Below the pieces are notes generated by a model. That model made no database searches. It saw only the letters and a list, made by a program, of their open reading frames with translations, and was not told the origin of the DNA. From Sphingobacteriales bacterium (GTDB lineage: Bacteria > Bacteroidota > Bacteroidia > Chitinophagales > JADIYW01): DNA of 61,078 bases. This document shows positions 26,824 to 35,525 of this stretch, one piece after another. The stretch covers positions 1 to 61,078 of the forward strand of contig JADJYT010000006.1 in NCBI GenBank assembly GCA_016719635.1, in the 5' to 3' direction. The translations under genes and the position numbers were made by a program. Numbering within the stretch: the first letter of the stretch is position 1; every line of letters begins with the position of its first letter.

Positions 26824-28719
26824 ATGAACAACAGCCGTTTGCTTTATATCGTGAACCCCTTTTTTGTGTCCGGCAACAAGGTTAAAATAATTTTATCCGC
26901 ATTTTTATGGTGCTGTTTTCAGCTCCTGCTGCTCCCTGCTTATGCTCAGGAAGACAGCAGTTCAACGGAACAAACACCCAAAGAACTGAAAAAGGAAGAA
27001 CGCAGCGAAAAGGTCAAGAAAGTATTTAAGTTCATGTCGTATATCAACTACAGCGACAGAGGATATGGAAAGGACTTTTCCGGTGTAGAAAAATACCAGC
27101 CCTTTCTGGGCAAAAAAATTTCGTGTGTCGACATCATTATTTTCAAACCATTCGGATGCAAGGAAGACAGTTGTCCGGCAAAAATCAGCAAAGCACAGAA
27201 ATTTGGCAACTCGATTCATTTTAAGAGCAAAGAGTGGTTTATAAGAGGGGATATATTTTTTAGGGAAGGAGATGTGGTAAATCCAACCCTGTTTGCCGAT
27301 ACCGAAAAACAACTTTGGGAAAGAAATAAATTCAAAGACGTCAAAATTCTCATAGCAGAAGACAGCCTGTCAGAAAACAGTGTTTCAGTCGTTATTTTTC
27401 TGCAGGACAGATTATCATGGACAGCTTCGGCGGGATACATAAACAAACGGATTGCACTGGCTGTGTCTACGTATAATTTCTTCGGCTTGCCGCATACCTT
27501 CAGCATTTTTGCCGGCATCAATCTGAATAAGCAAAATTTATGGGCAGTTGGAGGAAGGTATAAATATGAAAACATACAGTCTTCACAAATCAATTTTACC
27601 ACACAGTTTATAATAGAAAAACTCAACCAGAAAGCATTGGTATCTTTTTACAGGAATTTTTTCAGCTTTAAAACAAAGTGGGCCTTTGATGCAAAATATT
27701 TGTTCAGCAATACCACCATTAGACAAAATGACAACCTTCAGGATTCTGCCAAAACCGTAAAAACAAAATCCCATTACTACTCCTTGTGGTTGGCATACTC
27801 TGTACCGGTGGACAAGGTGATGTCCTGTAAGGATAAGAAATTAAAATTTGTAGTGGCTGCAAAACTCAACTATATGAATTACAGAAACAGACCCTTTATT
27901 GTCAACAAAAATTACGAAGAAATATTTGTGGAGCAGCAAAATTATAATTTTGGGTTTGGGCTGGCGCGCTGGGATTTTTATTTGGAAAAGAATGCGTTTT
28001 TTATAGATATCGCGGAATATTTTCCAAGGGGTATCAGCGCCTCTTTTTGGGTGGGGCCCCAGATAGATGAGATTTACGGCAGAAGAACGTATTATAACCT
28101 GACGGCAAATTATGGTATCTATATCAACAAATTCGGATATTTGTTTGCCCAGGCGGAATATAACGGCTATATCAAGCAGAGAACAGGACAACAAATGTTT
28201 ACAAAATTCAACCTGGATTATGTATCTAAAAAGGTTCCTTTTGCCAGGCATATGTTTTTCCGGCAGATCCTGAAAGCCGGTGCCAATATCGGCTTTGCGG
28301 TCCCGGTGGACCGTTATTTCACCATAAATGACGAAAACGGTATACGAGGCTTTTATGCCCCATCCTTCAAGGGGTCCAGAAGCATCACCTTTAGTGCGGA
28401 ATGTAATTTATATGTAGATAAGAAATTTGCACTCAGCAAAACAATGCTGTACGCTTTTTGTGATATGGCATGGCTCAGCGAAAATGAAAAGAAACCCATC
28501 CTGCAGAGTATTTTTCAATATGGGGTAGGATTGGGGTTTCGTTACAGAAGTGTGGATCTGGGATTACCCTATCTGGATTTCCAGTTTAGTTTCTATCCGA
28601 AAGGGAAAAATTTTGGTGCCCCATTATTTCAGTTCAGGTTGTATGACAACAACATCAATGCAATTCAGCAAAATAATATGTTCTATGAGAACGGCTCAAG
28701 GGCAAGCAATGATTTATAA
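26824..28719 (+). CDS. Omp85/BamA-TamA-like outer-membrane protein
   Basis: A 631-residue protein. A signal sequence ends at PAYAQ (about residue 40). A single POTRA-like segment follows (SKEWFIRGDIFFREGDVVNP to FLQDRLSWTASAGY). After it come about 430 residues of alternating aromatic strands, including the barrel piece GIRGFYAPSFKGSRSITFSA, which matches the surface-antigen (Bac_surface_Ag) barrel with its RGF-like loop motif. It has far fewer POTRA repeats than BamA, so it is probably a specialised assembly or lipid-transfer member. The ending has a non-barrel tail of about 20 residues. Confidence 0.75.
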   Translation: MNNSRLLYIVNPFFVSGNKVKIILSAFLWCCFQLLLLPAYAQEDSSSTEQTPKELKKEERSEKVKKVFKFMSYINYSDRGYGKDFSGVEKYQPFLGKKISCVDIIIFKPFGCKEDSCPAKISKAQKFGNSIHFKSKEWFIRGDIFFREGDVVNPTLFADTEKQLWERNKFKDVKILIAEDSLSENSVSVVIFLQDRLSWTASAGYINKRIALAVSTYNFFGLPHTFSIFAGINLNKQNLWAVGGRYKYENIQSSQINFTTQFIIEKLNQKALVSFYRNFFSFKTKWAFDAKYLFSNTTIRQNDNLQDSAKTVKTKSHYYSLWLAYSVPVDKVMSCKDKKLKFVVAAKLNYMNYRNRPFIVNKNYEEIFVEQQNYNFGFGLARWDFYLEKNAFFIDIAEYFPRGISASFWVGPQIDEIYGRRTYYNLTANYGIYINKFGYLFAQAEYNGYIKQRTGQQMFTKFNLDYVSKKVPFARHMFFRQILKAGANIGFAVPVDRYFTINDENGIRGFYAPSFKGSRSITFSAECNLYVDKKFALSKTMLYAFCDMAWLSENEKKPILQSIFQYGVGLGFRYRSVDLGLPYLDFQFSFYPKGKNFGAPLFQFRLYDNNINAIQQNNMFYENGSRASNDL

Positions 28720-28728
28720 GATGACGTT

Positions 28729-29628
28729 CTATTTTTTCAGCTTCTTGCTTTTCGCCATTTTGTCGTACATCTCATGAATCATGCCATCGCCTAAACCAAC
28801 CTTAGGAACATATAACGTATCAATGTTTAATCGTGCCATGATGTGCATAAAAATCTTGACGGCTGGAACGATTACATCAGCCCTGTCCGGCCGAAAGCCA
28901 TATTTTAAGATGCGTTCGTCTATTGTCAGTTTTTCCAGGGATTTTAAGGTAAGCTCCAGGTCATCAAAATGGACATCCTGCTCTTTTCGTTTTACAAAAT
29001 GTTTTTGAATGGTATTGATGTTTCCGCCGGAACCGATGCCATAGAGCGGCTGGTATTTGCCTTTGAAATGATCCACCCACACATCGAGCTCTTTCCAGTG
29101 TTTTTCCTTCACCTTTCCGAGTGTCATACGAAGCGTACCGATATTGAACGACCACTTATCCACCAGTTTTCCTTTGGATAATAAAATCAGCTCCGTACTG
29201 CCTCCGCCCACATCGATATACAGGTAATTCTTATCGGACTCCAGCTGAAATTTTTCTACATGATTCGATAAGATCAATTCCGCTTCTTTTTGCCCGCTGA
29301 TGATTTGAATCTGAATGCCTGTTTTTTTATAAATCTTCTGTACGATTTCTTTCGAATTTTTCGCATCGCGCATCGCGGAAGTCGCACAGGCCATAATTTG
29401 TACGGGTTTATGAATGTCAATCAGATGCCTGAACGCCTTCATAGTGGAAAGCAGTTCCTCTTCTTTTGCGGATGAAATCTTTCCTTTTAAAAACGCCTCT
29501 TCCCCCAGACGCAGGGCTACACGATACATGGCATCTTTCACAAACTGCGGCCCGGCAGGTGTTTCATATACGTTGATGAAAATTAATCGGACAGCGTTGG
29601 AACCAATATCTATAGCGGCGAATTTCAT
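28729..29628 (-). CDS. ppx: Exopolyphosphatase / guanosine pentaphosphatase (Ppx/GppA)
   Basis: Hydrolyses terminal phosphates of polyphosphate or converts pppGpp to ppGpp. At 299 residues it is the short, single-domain (ASKHA fold) form. GSNAVRLIF at 9-17 is the first phosphate loop and YIDVGGGSTELILL the second; GIGSGGNINTI follows. A polyphosphate kinase gene lies 2.5 kb further right, so both arms of polyphosphate turnover are in the window. Ppx versus GppA activity cannot be decided. Confidence 0.9.
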   Translation of the reverse strand: MKFAAIDIGSNAVRLIFINVYETPAGPQFVKDAMYRVALRLGEEAFLKGKISSAKEEELLSTMKAFRHLIDIHKPVQIMACATSAMRDAKNSKEIVQKIYKKTGIQIQIISGQKEAELILSNHVEKFQLESDKNYLYIDVGGGSTELILLSKGKLVDKWSFNIGTLRMTLGKVKEKHWKELDVWVDHFKGKYQPLYGIGSGGNINTIQKHFVKRKEQDVHFDDLELTLKSLEKLTIDERILKYGFRPDRADVIVPAVKIFMHIMARLNIDTLYVPKVGLGDGMIHEMYDKMAKSKKLKK

Positions 29629-29918
29629 GCGGGCGATTTACGATAGCAAGTTACGGTTTTATTTTTTTAGTTTGCCAACAAAACCTCCGCAGGAATTTGC
29701 AGATTATTATACAATGCTTTTCACCTAATGGTTGGTGTCCTCACCAACCATCACATTTCGTTTGGTGAGGACACCAACCGATAAACAATAAAGTCAAAAA
29801 AATTGGTTAGAATAATTAATATTCTTACTTTAGTAAGAATATTAATTATTCCGGTATAAAACTTTTCCAGTATCCATCAACACCTGCGATTCGATTGTAT
29901 AGACTAAAATGATTTACC
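29629..29918. repeat. Intergenic region with two long perfect inverted repeats
   Basis: First, GGTTGGTGTCCTCACCAA (29730-29747) is matched by its exact complement at 29762-29779, with a 14-base loop. Second, a nearly continuous 42-bp palindrome runs 29810-29851, with perfect 20-bp arms (GAATAATTAATATTCTTACT) and a two-base centre. Neither is followed by a T-run, so they are not ordinary terminators. They lie between divergent genes, where promoters are expected. Confidence 0.75.
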
Positions 29919-31331
29919 ATGAAACGAACGATGAACTATTTTACAGCTATTCTCTGCTTCATATTGGCCTCCGGCAAGCTGGCAGCCCAGTCCGCTCCGC
30001 CACAGGCATTTAATTATAGCGGCGTGGCACGAAATGCAAGCAATAATCCTATAGCCAACCAAACCATTGGAGTACAATTAAGTGTACTTAAGGGCAGTGC
30101 GGTAACAGGTACAATAGTTTATAAAGAGAATCACTTTACCAATACAGATGCGCTTGGGTTATTTAATTTGGCTGTTGGTACAGGGGCTGTGCAAAGCGGT
30201 ACTTTTAATACTATAGACTGGAGTAATGACACTTATTACTTACGGGTTGGCTTAGATGCAACCGGAGGCACTAACTTTGTTACAATGGGATCCACACAGC
30301 TGCTAAGTGTTCCTTATGCTTTGTATGCCAAAAGTGCAGGAAATGCTGGAAATACAACCGATAGAGATACAAGTCCAACTAATGAGTTACAGGCATTAAG
30401 CGTTAGAAAAGATACCATTTTTTTAACTAATGGAGGATTTGCAAAAGTCCCTTTAAGCAGTTTTGATCATGACACAAGTGCTACAAATGAACTTCAGACG
30501 TTAAGTATACGAAATGATACTATCTTTTTATCAAATGGAGGATTTGCAAAATTACCTGCAGGTGTAGGAAGTGGCACAAAGCCAACTGTAACGACTAATA
30601 GTGCTACTTCAATAACATCAACATCAGCCACATTGCAAGGTAATGTAACTAATGATGGAGGTGAAATTATATTAACCAGGGGGTTGTGTTTAAGCACCAC
30701 TCCCACTCCCACTACAGCTAATTTATTAATGACAATAAGTCCCCCTCCCTCTGGATATTTAGGCACATTTTCATTTAATTCCAATAACCTAACAACAGTT
30801 ACTGTTTATTATGTACGAGCATTTGCTACTAATGCAAACGGAACATCATATGGAAACCAGGTCTCATTTACCACTCTAAACACTTGTTTCCAACAAGAGG
30901 ATAAACTTTATGGTTACTATGGTGGAGATATAAATTATTTATCTGGAGGTGGAATTGATTCAATAACCATTGATAATAATGATACAGTATACATAAGTAA
31001 TACCATTTTTTCTGACTGCATCTTAAATAACCTTAATGATAGGTTTAGTTATGCAAATTACACCAATCTGTCTCTGCCATCAGGTGGAACATCATTTACA
31101 ACTACAACACAATCGGTTAGCGATATATATTTAAACAAATGGAATACTGAATCTTACATTCAAAATCCAACAGTAAACATTACATGTCAGAATATAACGG
31201 CTACTCAATGCAGTATTGTCATTAATATAGTTAGCGGTACATTTAAAACAACAAATTCAGAATATGTAAGCAGAGGATACAACAACAAAAATTGTGCAGG
31301 AGCTAAATTTTCAGGAATATACACAAAATAA
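29919..31331 (+). CDS. Secreted protein with fibronectin-III-like segment
   Basis: 470 residues. The signal peptide ends at LAAQ, then comes SAPPQAFNYSGVARNASNNP, the opening of a common Bacteroidota surface family whose first domain includes LSVPYALYAKSAGNAG. Two near-identical repeats follow (NELQALSVRKDTIFLTNGGF and NELQTLSIRNDTIFLSNGGF). An FN3-like domain (SATSITSTSATLQGNVTNDG ... YYVRAFATNANGTSYG) comes next. The C-terminal 150 residues are Ser/Thr/Asn-rich. It has no T9SS sorting domain of its own; the next gene, 3 bp away, does. Confidence 0.65.
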   Translation: MKRTMNYFTAILCFILASGKLAAQSAPPQAFNYSGVARNASNNPIANQTIGVQLSVLKGSAVTGTIVYKENHFTNTDALGLFNLAVGTGAVQSGTFNTIDWSNDTYYLRVGLDATGGTNFVTMGSTQLLSVPYALYAKSAGNAGNTTDRDTSPTNELQALSVRKDTIFLTNGGFAKVPLSSFDHDTSATNELQTLSIRNDTIFLSNGGFAKLPAGVGSGTKPTVTTNSATSITSTSATLQGNVTNDGGEIILTRGLCLSTTPTPTTANLLMTISPPPSGYLGTFSFNSNNLTTVTVYYVRAFATNANGTSYGNQVSFTTLNTCFQQEDKLYGYYGGDINYLSGGGIDSITIDNNDTVYISNTIFSDCILNNLNDRFSYANYTNLSLPSGGTSFTTTTQSVSDIYLNKWNTESYIQNPTVNITCQNITATQCSIVINIVSGTFKTTNSEYVSRGYNNKNCAGAKFSGIYTK

Positions 31332-31334
31332 TTT

Positions 31335-31835
31335 ATGAGGATAAATATAGAGTATCTATTTGTTTTTTGTATGGTATATAATGTTATACATGCACAGAAT
31401 ATAAAATCTTCAGCTGTTACCACCAGTGGCGCAACTATGAATCAAAGCAATGCAAAACTAAGTTTTACGGTGGGTGAAATTGTGGTAAAAACTATTACTG
31501 ATGGTAATAATAGTATTGGGCAGGGTTTTATAAATTCAAGCACATCTAATGTTATTACAGCCATTAAAGAACCGGATCTTTCTAAACTGCAAATGAAAGT
31601 ATATCCAAACCCCTCAAGTGATTTGATATACGTAGATATTTCGGACAGCAAAGTGTCAGACATACAGTTGTCAGTTTATGATATCACCGGAAAACAAATC
31701 AGTAATGCTATTTACATAGCAGGAAATAATCATATCGGAGTCAATACCCAAAGCTGGCAAAAGGGTGAGTACATTATCACCATCCGCGATACCCATGGTG
31801 ATCAGTTGGGGAGTTATAAAATTGTCAGGCTGTAA
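31335..31835 (+). CDS. Short T9SS type A sorting domain protein
   Basis: 166 residues. The signal peptide is about 1-20 (ending VIHAQ), then SAVTTSGATMNQSNAKLSFT and VGEIVVKT, a small N-terminal module frequent in Bacteroidota. The C-terminal sorting domain starts at KVYPNPSSDLIYVDISD and ends YIITIRDTHGDQLGSYKIV. It lies 3 bp after the preceding FN3-like gene, so both are made from one transcript. It probably forms a small surface-anchored partner of that protein, an inference from position only. Confidence 0.8.
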   Translation: MRINIEYLFVFCMVYNVIHAQNIKSSAVTTSGATMNQSNAKLSFTVGEIVVKTITDGNNSIGQGFINSSTSNVITAIKEPDLSKLQMKVYPNPSSDLIYVDISDSKVSDIQLSVYDITGKQISNAIYIAGNNHIGVNTQSWQKGEYIITIRDTHGDQLGSYKIVRL

Positions 31836-31946
31836 ATTGAAATTCTTGTCATTGATACTCCCAACGGACTAAACGCCAAGATGTGTGTCCATGTACCGTT
31901 AGGAGAAACTTATTTCTTTTTACCACCCGTACCAAAGTTTTTTACA

Positions 31947-32098
31947 CACCCCTTTGTCCCCTCTCAAGAGCGGAAATTCGGACAATGCAAGTATGAAATG
32001 ATTACATAAAAAACCGGAAGGCTTACAGAATAATAAAAATGCACTAACGTAAAGAGTTGCACTTGCGTTTTCCCCTCCTCGGAGGGGACAAAGGGGTG
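31947..32098. repeat. Inverted repeat of the GAGGGGACAAAGGGGTG type
   Basis: CACCCCTTTGTCCCCTC (31947-31963) and its exact complement GAGGGGACAAAGGGGTG (32082-32098) enclose 118 bp. A nested hairpin CCCCTCC-tc-GGAGGGG (32073-32088) lies at the right end. The two genes here converge (31835 and 32103). This type of G/C-rich palindrome occurs in intergenic spaces of other Bacteroidota genomes, from memory; the copy here is seen directly. Confidence 0.75.
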
Positions 32099-32102
32099 GG
32101 TT

Positions 32103-34169
32103 TTATTTGCTCTTTTTCTTCCCCGCATATTCCTTCCAGAAGTTATAGGTCACATCCTGGCTGCGGACTGCCGTAGCACTCAGCGTTTTTAGTTTACGCA
32201 CATTGTTCTGTTCTTTGTTGAACACCCTCGCTTTCACAGTATCATTCCATTGAATGGTCATGGTTTGCTGTATCAGTTTTTGCAATTTATCATCCAACAC
32301 GGGTGTGACGATTTCAATCCTGAAATCTAAGTTGCGCGTCATTAAATCGGCGGAACCAAAATAGTATTCCGGCTTTCCGTCATTGTGAAAAATAAAAACA
32401 CGCGAATGTTCCAGAAATTTATCTACGATACTGATAGCCTCTATGTTTTCGCTGATACCCGGAATGTTCGGAATCAGCGAACAGATGCCTCGGATAATCA
32501 GCTTTACCTTTACGCCGGCCTTGCTGGCATTGTAGAGCTTGTTAATCATATCTTCATCCACCAGGTTGTTCAGCTTGAAAAAAACCTCCGCCTTCTTTCC
32601 TTCTCGGGCGTGCTTGATTTCCTTGTTGATGAGATGCGTCAGTTTGCTACGCAGATTAAATGGCGCTATCAGCAGTTTGTTGATTTTGGGTACCGAATAG
32701 TTTTTATCAAAAAATGTGAACACCTGCCGGGCTTCTTTGGTGATAACCTGGTTGCTGGTCAGCACCATCAGGTCGGTGTATATGCGGGCCGTTTTTTCGT
32801 GCAGGTTTCCGGTGCCGATGCAGGCGTAATATATTTTCTTACCTTTCTCGCGGCGTGTTATTAAACACAATTTGGAATGCACCTTCAGTCCCGCAATACC
32901 TGTTATGACACGTGCACCGGCATCTCTTAATTTATTCGCCCACTCGATATTCGCTTCTTCATCAAAACGGGCGCGCAGCTCAATAAATACCGTCACGTCT
33001 TTGCCATTGTGCAGGGCCGTGATCAACGATTTAATCACATGAGAATTGGAAGATACACGGTACAGCGTAACCCTTATGTGCGACACATTCGGGTCGATGG
33101 CCGCTTCGCGCAACAGGTCCAGAAAATAATCAAACGAATGATACGGAAAATGAAGGAGAATGTCTTTCTCTTTCATTTTGGCAAGGATGCTTCTTGTCTT
33201 ATGCAGATCCGGGTGGGCAATATGTGTTTGAGCCGGGTTTAATAAATCAGTCCTTCCTAAATCCGGAAAGCGGATGAAGTCCTTAAAGTTGTGATAACGG
33301 ACACTGCCAACGACATGGGTTTCCTTGTCCAGGTTCATCTTTTTCACCAAAAAGTTTAAAAAGTCTTTTGGCATTTCAGCGTCATAGATGAAGCGTATAG
33401 CTTCTCCTTTCTTACGCTTCTCTAAACTTTTTTCTACGGACTCCAGGAAAGTGGTGGAAATATCGTTGTCGATATCCAGCTCCGCATCCCGGGTAAATTT
33501 GATGGTATAGGCGTCAATCTTGTCAAAATCATAAATCTGAAAAACATCTTTTAGGTTGAAACGAATGACATCATCCAGAAATAAGATGTATTGTTTGTCT
33601 TTTCTCGGGGGTAACACGACAAAACGGGATATGCTGTGCGACGGCACTTCAATCAAAGAGTAGATGGGTTCCTTTTTGGTTTTATAAATCCGGACAGCCA
33701 GATAAATGGACGAATCCTGCAGAACGGGGAATGCTTTCATCTTGTCTATCATGATGGGAAAAATTTCCAGCCGGACTCTTTCCTGAAAATATTTTTTGAC
33801 AAACAAACCCTGCTCCTTATCCAATTGTTTTTCATTAATGATGAGAATCTTTTCCTTCTCCAGCTCTTTCTGGATAACCTGAAAAGTTTGATTGAATCTT
33901 TTTTGCAGCAGCTCAATTTTATCCTGAATCTCATCGAGCAGCTTTGCCGGATTTAAACCCAGATCTTGTTTGGCTTGTTTTTGAAAATCTATCAGGCGGG
34001 CGATGGTCGCGACGCGCACACGGAAGAACTCATCCAGGTTGTTCGAAAAGATGCCGAGAAACTTAAGCCGTTCAATGAGCGGAACAGTCTTATCTTCCGC
34101 TTCCTGCAATACGCGCTCGTTAAAGGAGAGCCAGCTTAATTCCCTGTTGATGATTGGATGGTTTGCCAT
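32103..34169 (-). CDS. ppk1: Polyphosphate kinase 1
   Basis: Reversibly makes polyphosphate from ATP. 688 residues, standard for PPK1. The N-terminal domain NRELSWLSFNERVLQEAED is diagnostic. The two catalytic PLD-like histidines are in GLKVHSKLCLITRRE (autophosphorylated His) and FLEHSRVFIFHNDG. ACIGTGNLHEKTARIYTDL and FGSADLMTRNLDFRIE complete the active site. It is divergent from nothing and lies 19 bp downstream of sixA on the same strand, so the two form a leftward unit. Confidence 0.97.
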   Translation of the reverse strand: MANHPIINRELSWLSFNERVLQEAEDKTVPLIERLKFLGIFSNNLDEFFRVRVATIARLIDFQKQAKQDLGLNPAKLLDEIQDKIELLQKRFNQTFQVIQKELEKEKILIINEKQLDKEQGLFVKKYFQERVRLEIFPIMIDKMKAFPVLQDSSIYLAVRIYKTKKEPIYSLIEVPSHSISRFVVLPPRKDKQYILFLDDVIRFNLKDVFQIYDFDKIDAYTIKFTRDAELDIDNDISTTFLESVEKSLEKRKKGEAIRFIYDAEMPKDFLNFLVKKMNLDKETHVVGSVRYHNFKDFIRFPDLGRTDLLNPAQTHIAHPDLHKTRSILAKMKEKDILLHFPYHSFDYFLDLLREAAIDPNVSHIRVTLYRVSSNSHVIKSLITALHNGKDVTVFIELRARFDEEANIEWANKLRDAGARVITGIAGLKVHSKLCLITRREKGKKIYYACIGTGNLHEKTARIYTDLMVLTSNQVITKEARQVFTFFDKNYSVPKINKLLIAPFNLRSKLTHLINKEIKHAREGKKAEVFFKLNNLVDEDMINKLYNASKAGVKVKLIIRGICSLIPNIPGISENIEAISIVDKFLEHSRVFIFHNDGKPEYYFGSADLMTRNLDFRIEIVTPVLDDKLQKLIQQTMTIQWNDTVKARVFNKEQNNVRKLKTLSATAVRSQDVTYNFWKEYAGKKKSK

Positions 34170-34188
34170 GTGTGAGTGATGAAAATAC

Positions 34189-34689
34189 TTATTTTTCAGA
34201 CAATAATTTAGGATTCACAAAAAATTCACATATCCCCTTTTTTAGGGTGATGTCTTTCCAGTTGGTTGCATCAAATCGTATACGACAGACGGCACCAGTG
34301 GGAAATTTATCCGGATTCTCACCACTCAGCGTAATAATCACGGAAGACAAAACGGGTTCATGCCCGAATATGAAAACATCCTTCAAACGATTGTCTGTGT
34401 TTTCTATAACACGAATAACAGAAGTTGTGTTCCCAAAATAAATAGCCTGCTCTATTTTTAGATCTTCAGTCTTGTATTTTAAAACAGTTCCTATACCAAT
34501 GGCTGTTTGCAAAGCCCGTGTTGCCGGAGAGGTGATGATCAGATCCGGTTCTATCTTTTTATTTTTTAAATAATCTCCAATGAGAACTATCGCCTGTTTG
34601 CCGCGCGTATTCAGCGGACGAACCATGTCATCCAATTCCGGATTTTCCCAACTTGATTTGGCGTGCCGTATGATGGTCAGATGTTTCAT
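34189..34689 (-). CDS. sixA: SixA-like phosphohistidine phosphatase
   Basis: Histidine-phosphatase superfamily (branch 1), 166 residues. The catalytic motif RHAKSSW is at 8-14 with His9 as the phosphate acceptor. The second histidine is in DVFIFGHEPVLSSVI. SixA enzymes dephosphorylate histidine-phosphotransfer proteins. Cotranscription with ppk1, whose catalytic cycle uses a phosphohistidine, is noteworthy, but any functional link is inference. Confidence 0.88.
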   Translation of the reverse strand: MKHLTIIRHAKSSWENPELDDMVRPLNTRGKQAIVLIGDYLKNKKIEPDLIITSPATRALQTAIGIGTVLKYKTEDLKIEQAIYFGNTTSVIRVIENTDNRLKDVFIFGHEPVLSSVIITLSGENPDKFPTGAVCRIRFDATNWKDITLKKGICEFFVNPKLLSEK

Positions 34690-34896
34690 TTTTTCAAATG
34701 TACAATTATTCCGATGGTTCGAAAATGACTTTTATCATAAAATTCCGTTGTTTTATAGTGGACAATTGTCTGAAAAACAGTTTGTTATGAATAGAGAAGG
34801 GTTGTTTTTCCGGTATTTATGCTTTTTTTACGAATTAGCCGGAGGTTTTATTGCATTTTAATGGTCACAAAGAATTGGATATTAAGATTAAATGCG

Positions 34897-34904
34897 TATA
34901 TTTG
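34897..34904 (+). promoter_or_regulatory. -7 promoter element of the rimP-nusA-infB operon
   Basis: TATATTTG fits the Bacteroidota TAnnTTTG box exactly. It would start transcription near 34911, about 12 nt before a terminator-like hairpin. Confidence 0.65.
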
Positions 34905-34922
34905 CACCGTAATTAAGAATTG

Positions 34923-34947
34923 AAGAGGACTCGAAGTCCTCTTTTTT
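34923..34947 (+). terminator. Candidate attenuator hairpin ahead of rimP
   Basis: AAGAGGACT (34923-34931) pairs with AGTCCTCTT (34935-34943), and T continues to 34947: a textbook intrinsic terminator, yet it lies 100 nt upstream of rimP and just after the operon promoter. It could give a leader RNA of about 37 nt, with read-through needed for expression. Confidence 0.6.
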
Positions 34948-35046
34948 AGTACGTTTCTTTTAATTTTTTAAGAAAGGTGCGTATGGGATTCGCTTTAAAA
35001 ACAAAAAACAAATGAGCTGATAAAAAGGCTTATTTCATGCAGCGTG

Positions 35047-35520
35047 ATGGATAAACTGGTTCAATTAAAACAAACGATCGAGCAGGAGTTATTGGCTTTT
35101 TTTGAAGGAACCAACTTGTTTTTAGTAGAAGTAAAAGTTCTTTCAAACGGTAAGATTGAAGTTTTTGCAGACGGGCTAACCAACATTACCATTGATGAAT
35201 GTGCTCAGATCAGCCGGCATATCCACCATTTTATGGAAGAGAACGGACTGATGAGCGACAATTTATCACTCGATGTTTCTTCTCCCGGTATGGATGAGCC
35301 CCTGAAGGTTGCCAGGCAATTTCAAAAGCAGCTCGGCAGGCAGGTGGATGTGGTGTTGAAAAACGGATTGAAAATCACAGGGGAATTGCAGGCCGCCACA
35401 GAAAAGGAGATTACTGTACAAGAAATTATTAAACTAAAAAAAACAGAAACCATAGAAGAACATGTATATGGTTTTGAGGAAATAAAATCAGTTAAAAAAC
35501 ATTTCAATTTTAAACTATAA
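35047..35520 (+). CDS. rimP: Ribosome maturation factor RimP
   Basis: Assists 30S subunit assembly. 157 residues from the ATG at 35047; a GTG one codon earlier is also possible. EVFADGLTNITIDECAQISR and NLSLDVSSPGMDEPLKVARQ are the signature segments (the latter is the conserved SPG(L/M)-(D/E) motif). First gene of the conserved rimP-nusA-infB operon; nusA starts 5 bp after its stop. Confidence 0.95.
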   Translation: MDKLVQLKQTIEQELLAFFEGTNLFLVEVKVLSNGKIEVFADGLTNITIDECAQISRHIHHFMEENGLMSDNLSLDVSSPGMDEPLKVARQFQKQLGRQVDVVLKNGLKITGELQAATEKEITVQEIIKLKKTETIEEHVYGFEEIKSVKKHFNFKL

Positions 35521-35525
35521 TTGCC

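Larger units (their letters stand above)
34690..35043. other. Divergent intergenic region between sixA and rimP
   Basis: 354 bp with no accepted gene. The left part should hold the sixA-ppk1 promoter. The right part holds the rimP-operon promoter and a terminator-like hairpin described separately. A 93-codon plus-strand reading through this region overlaps sixA and was rejected. Confidence 0.6.
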
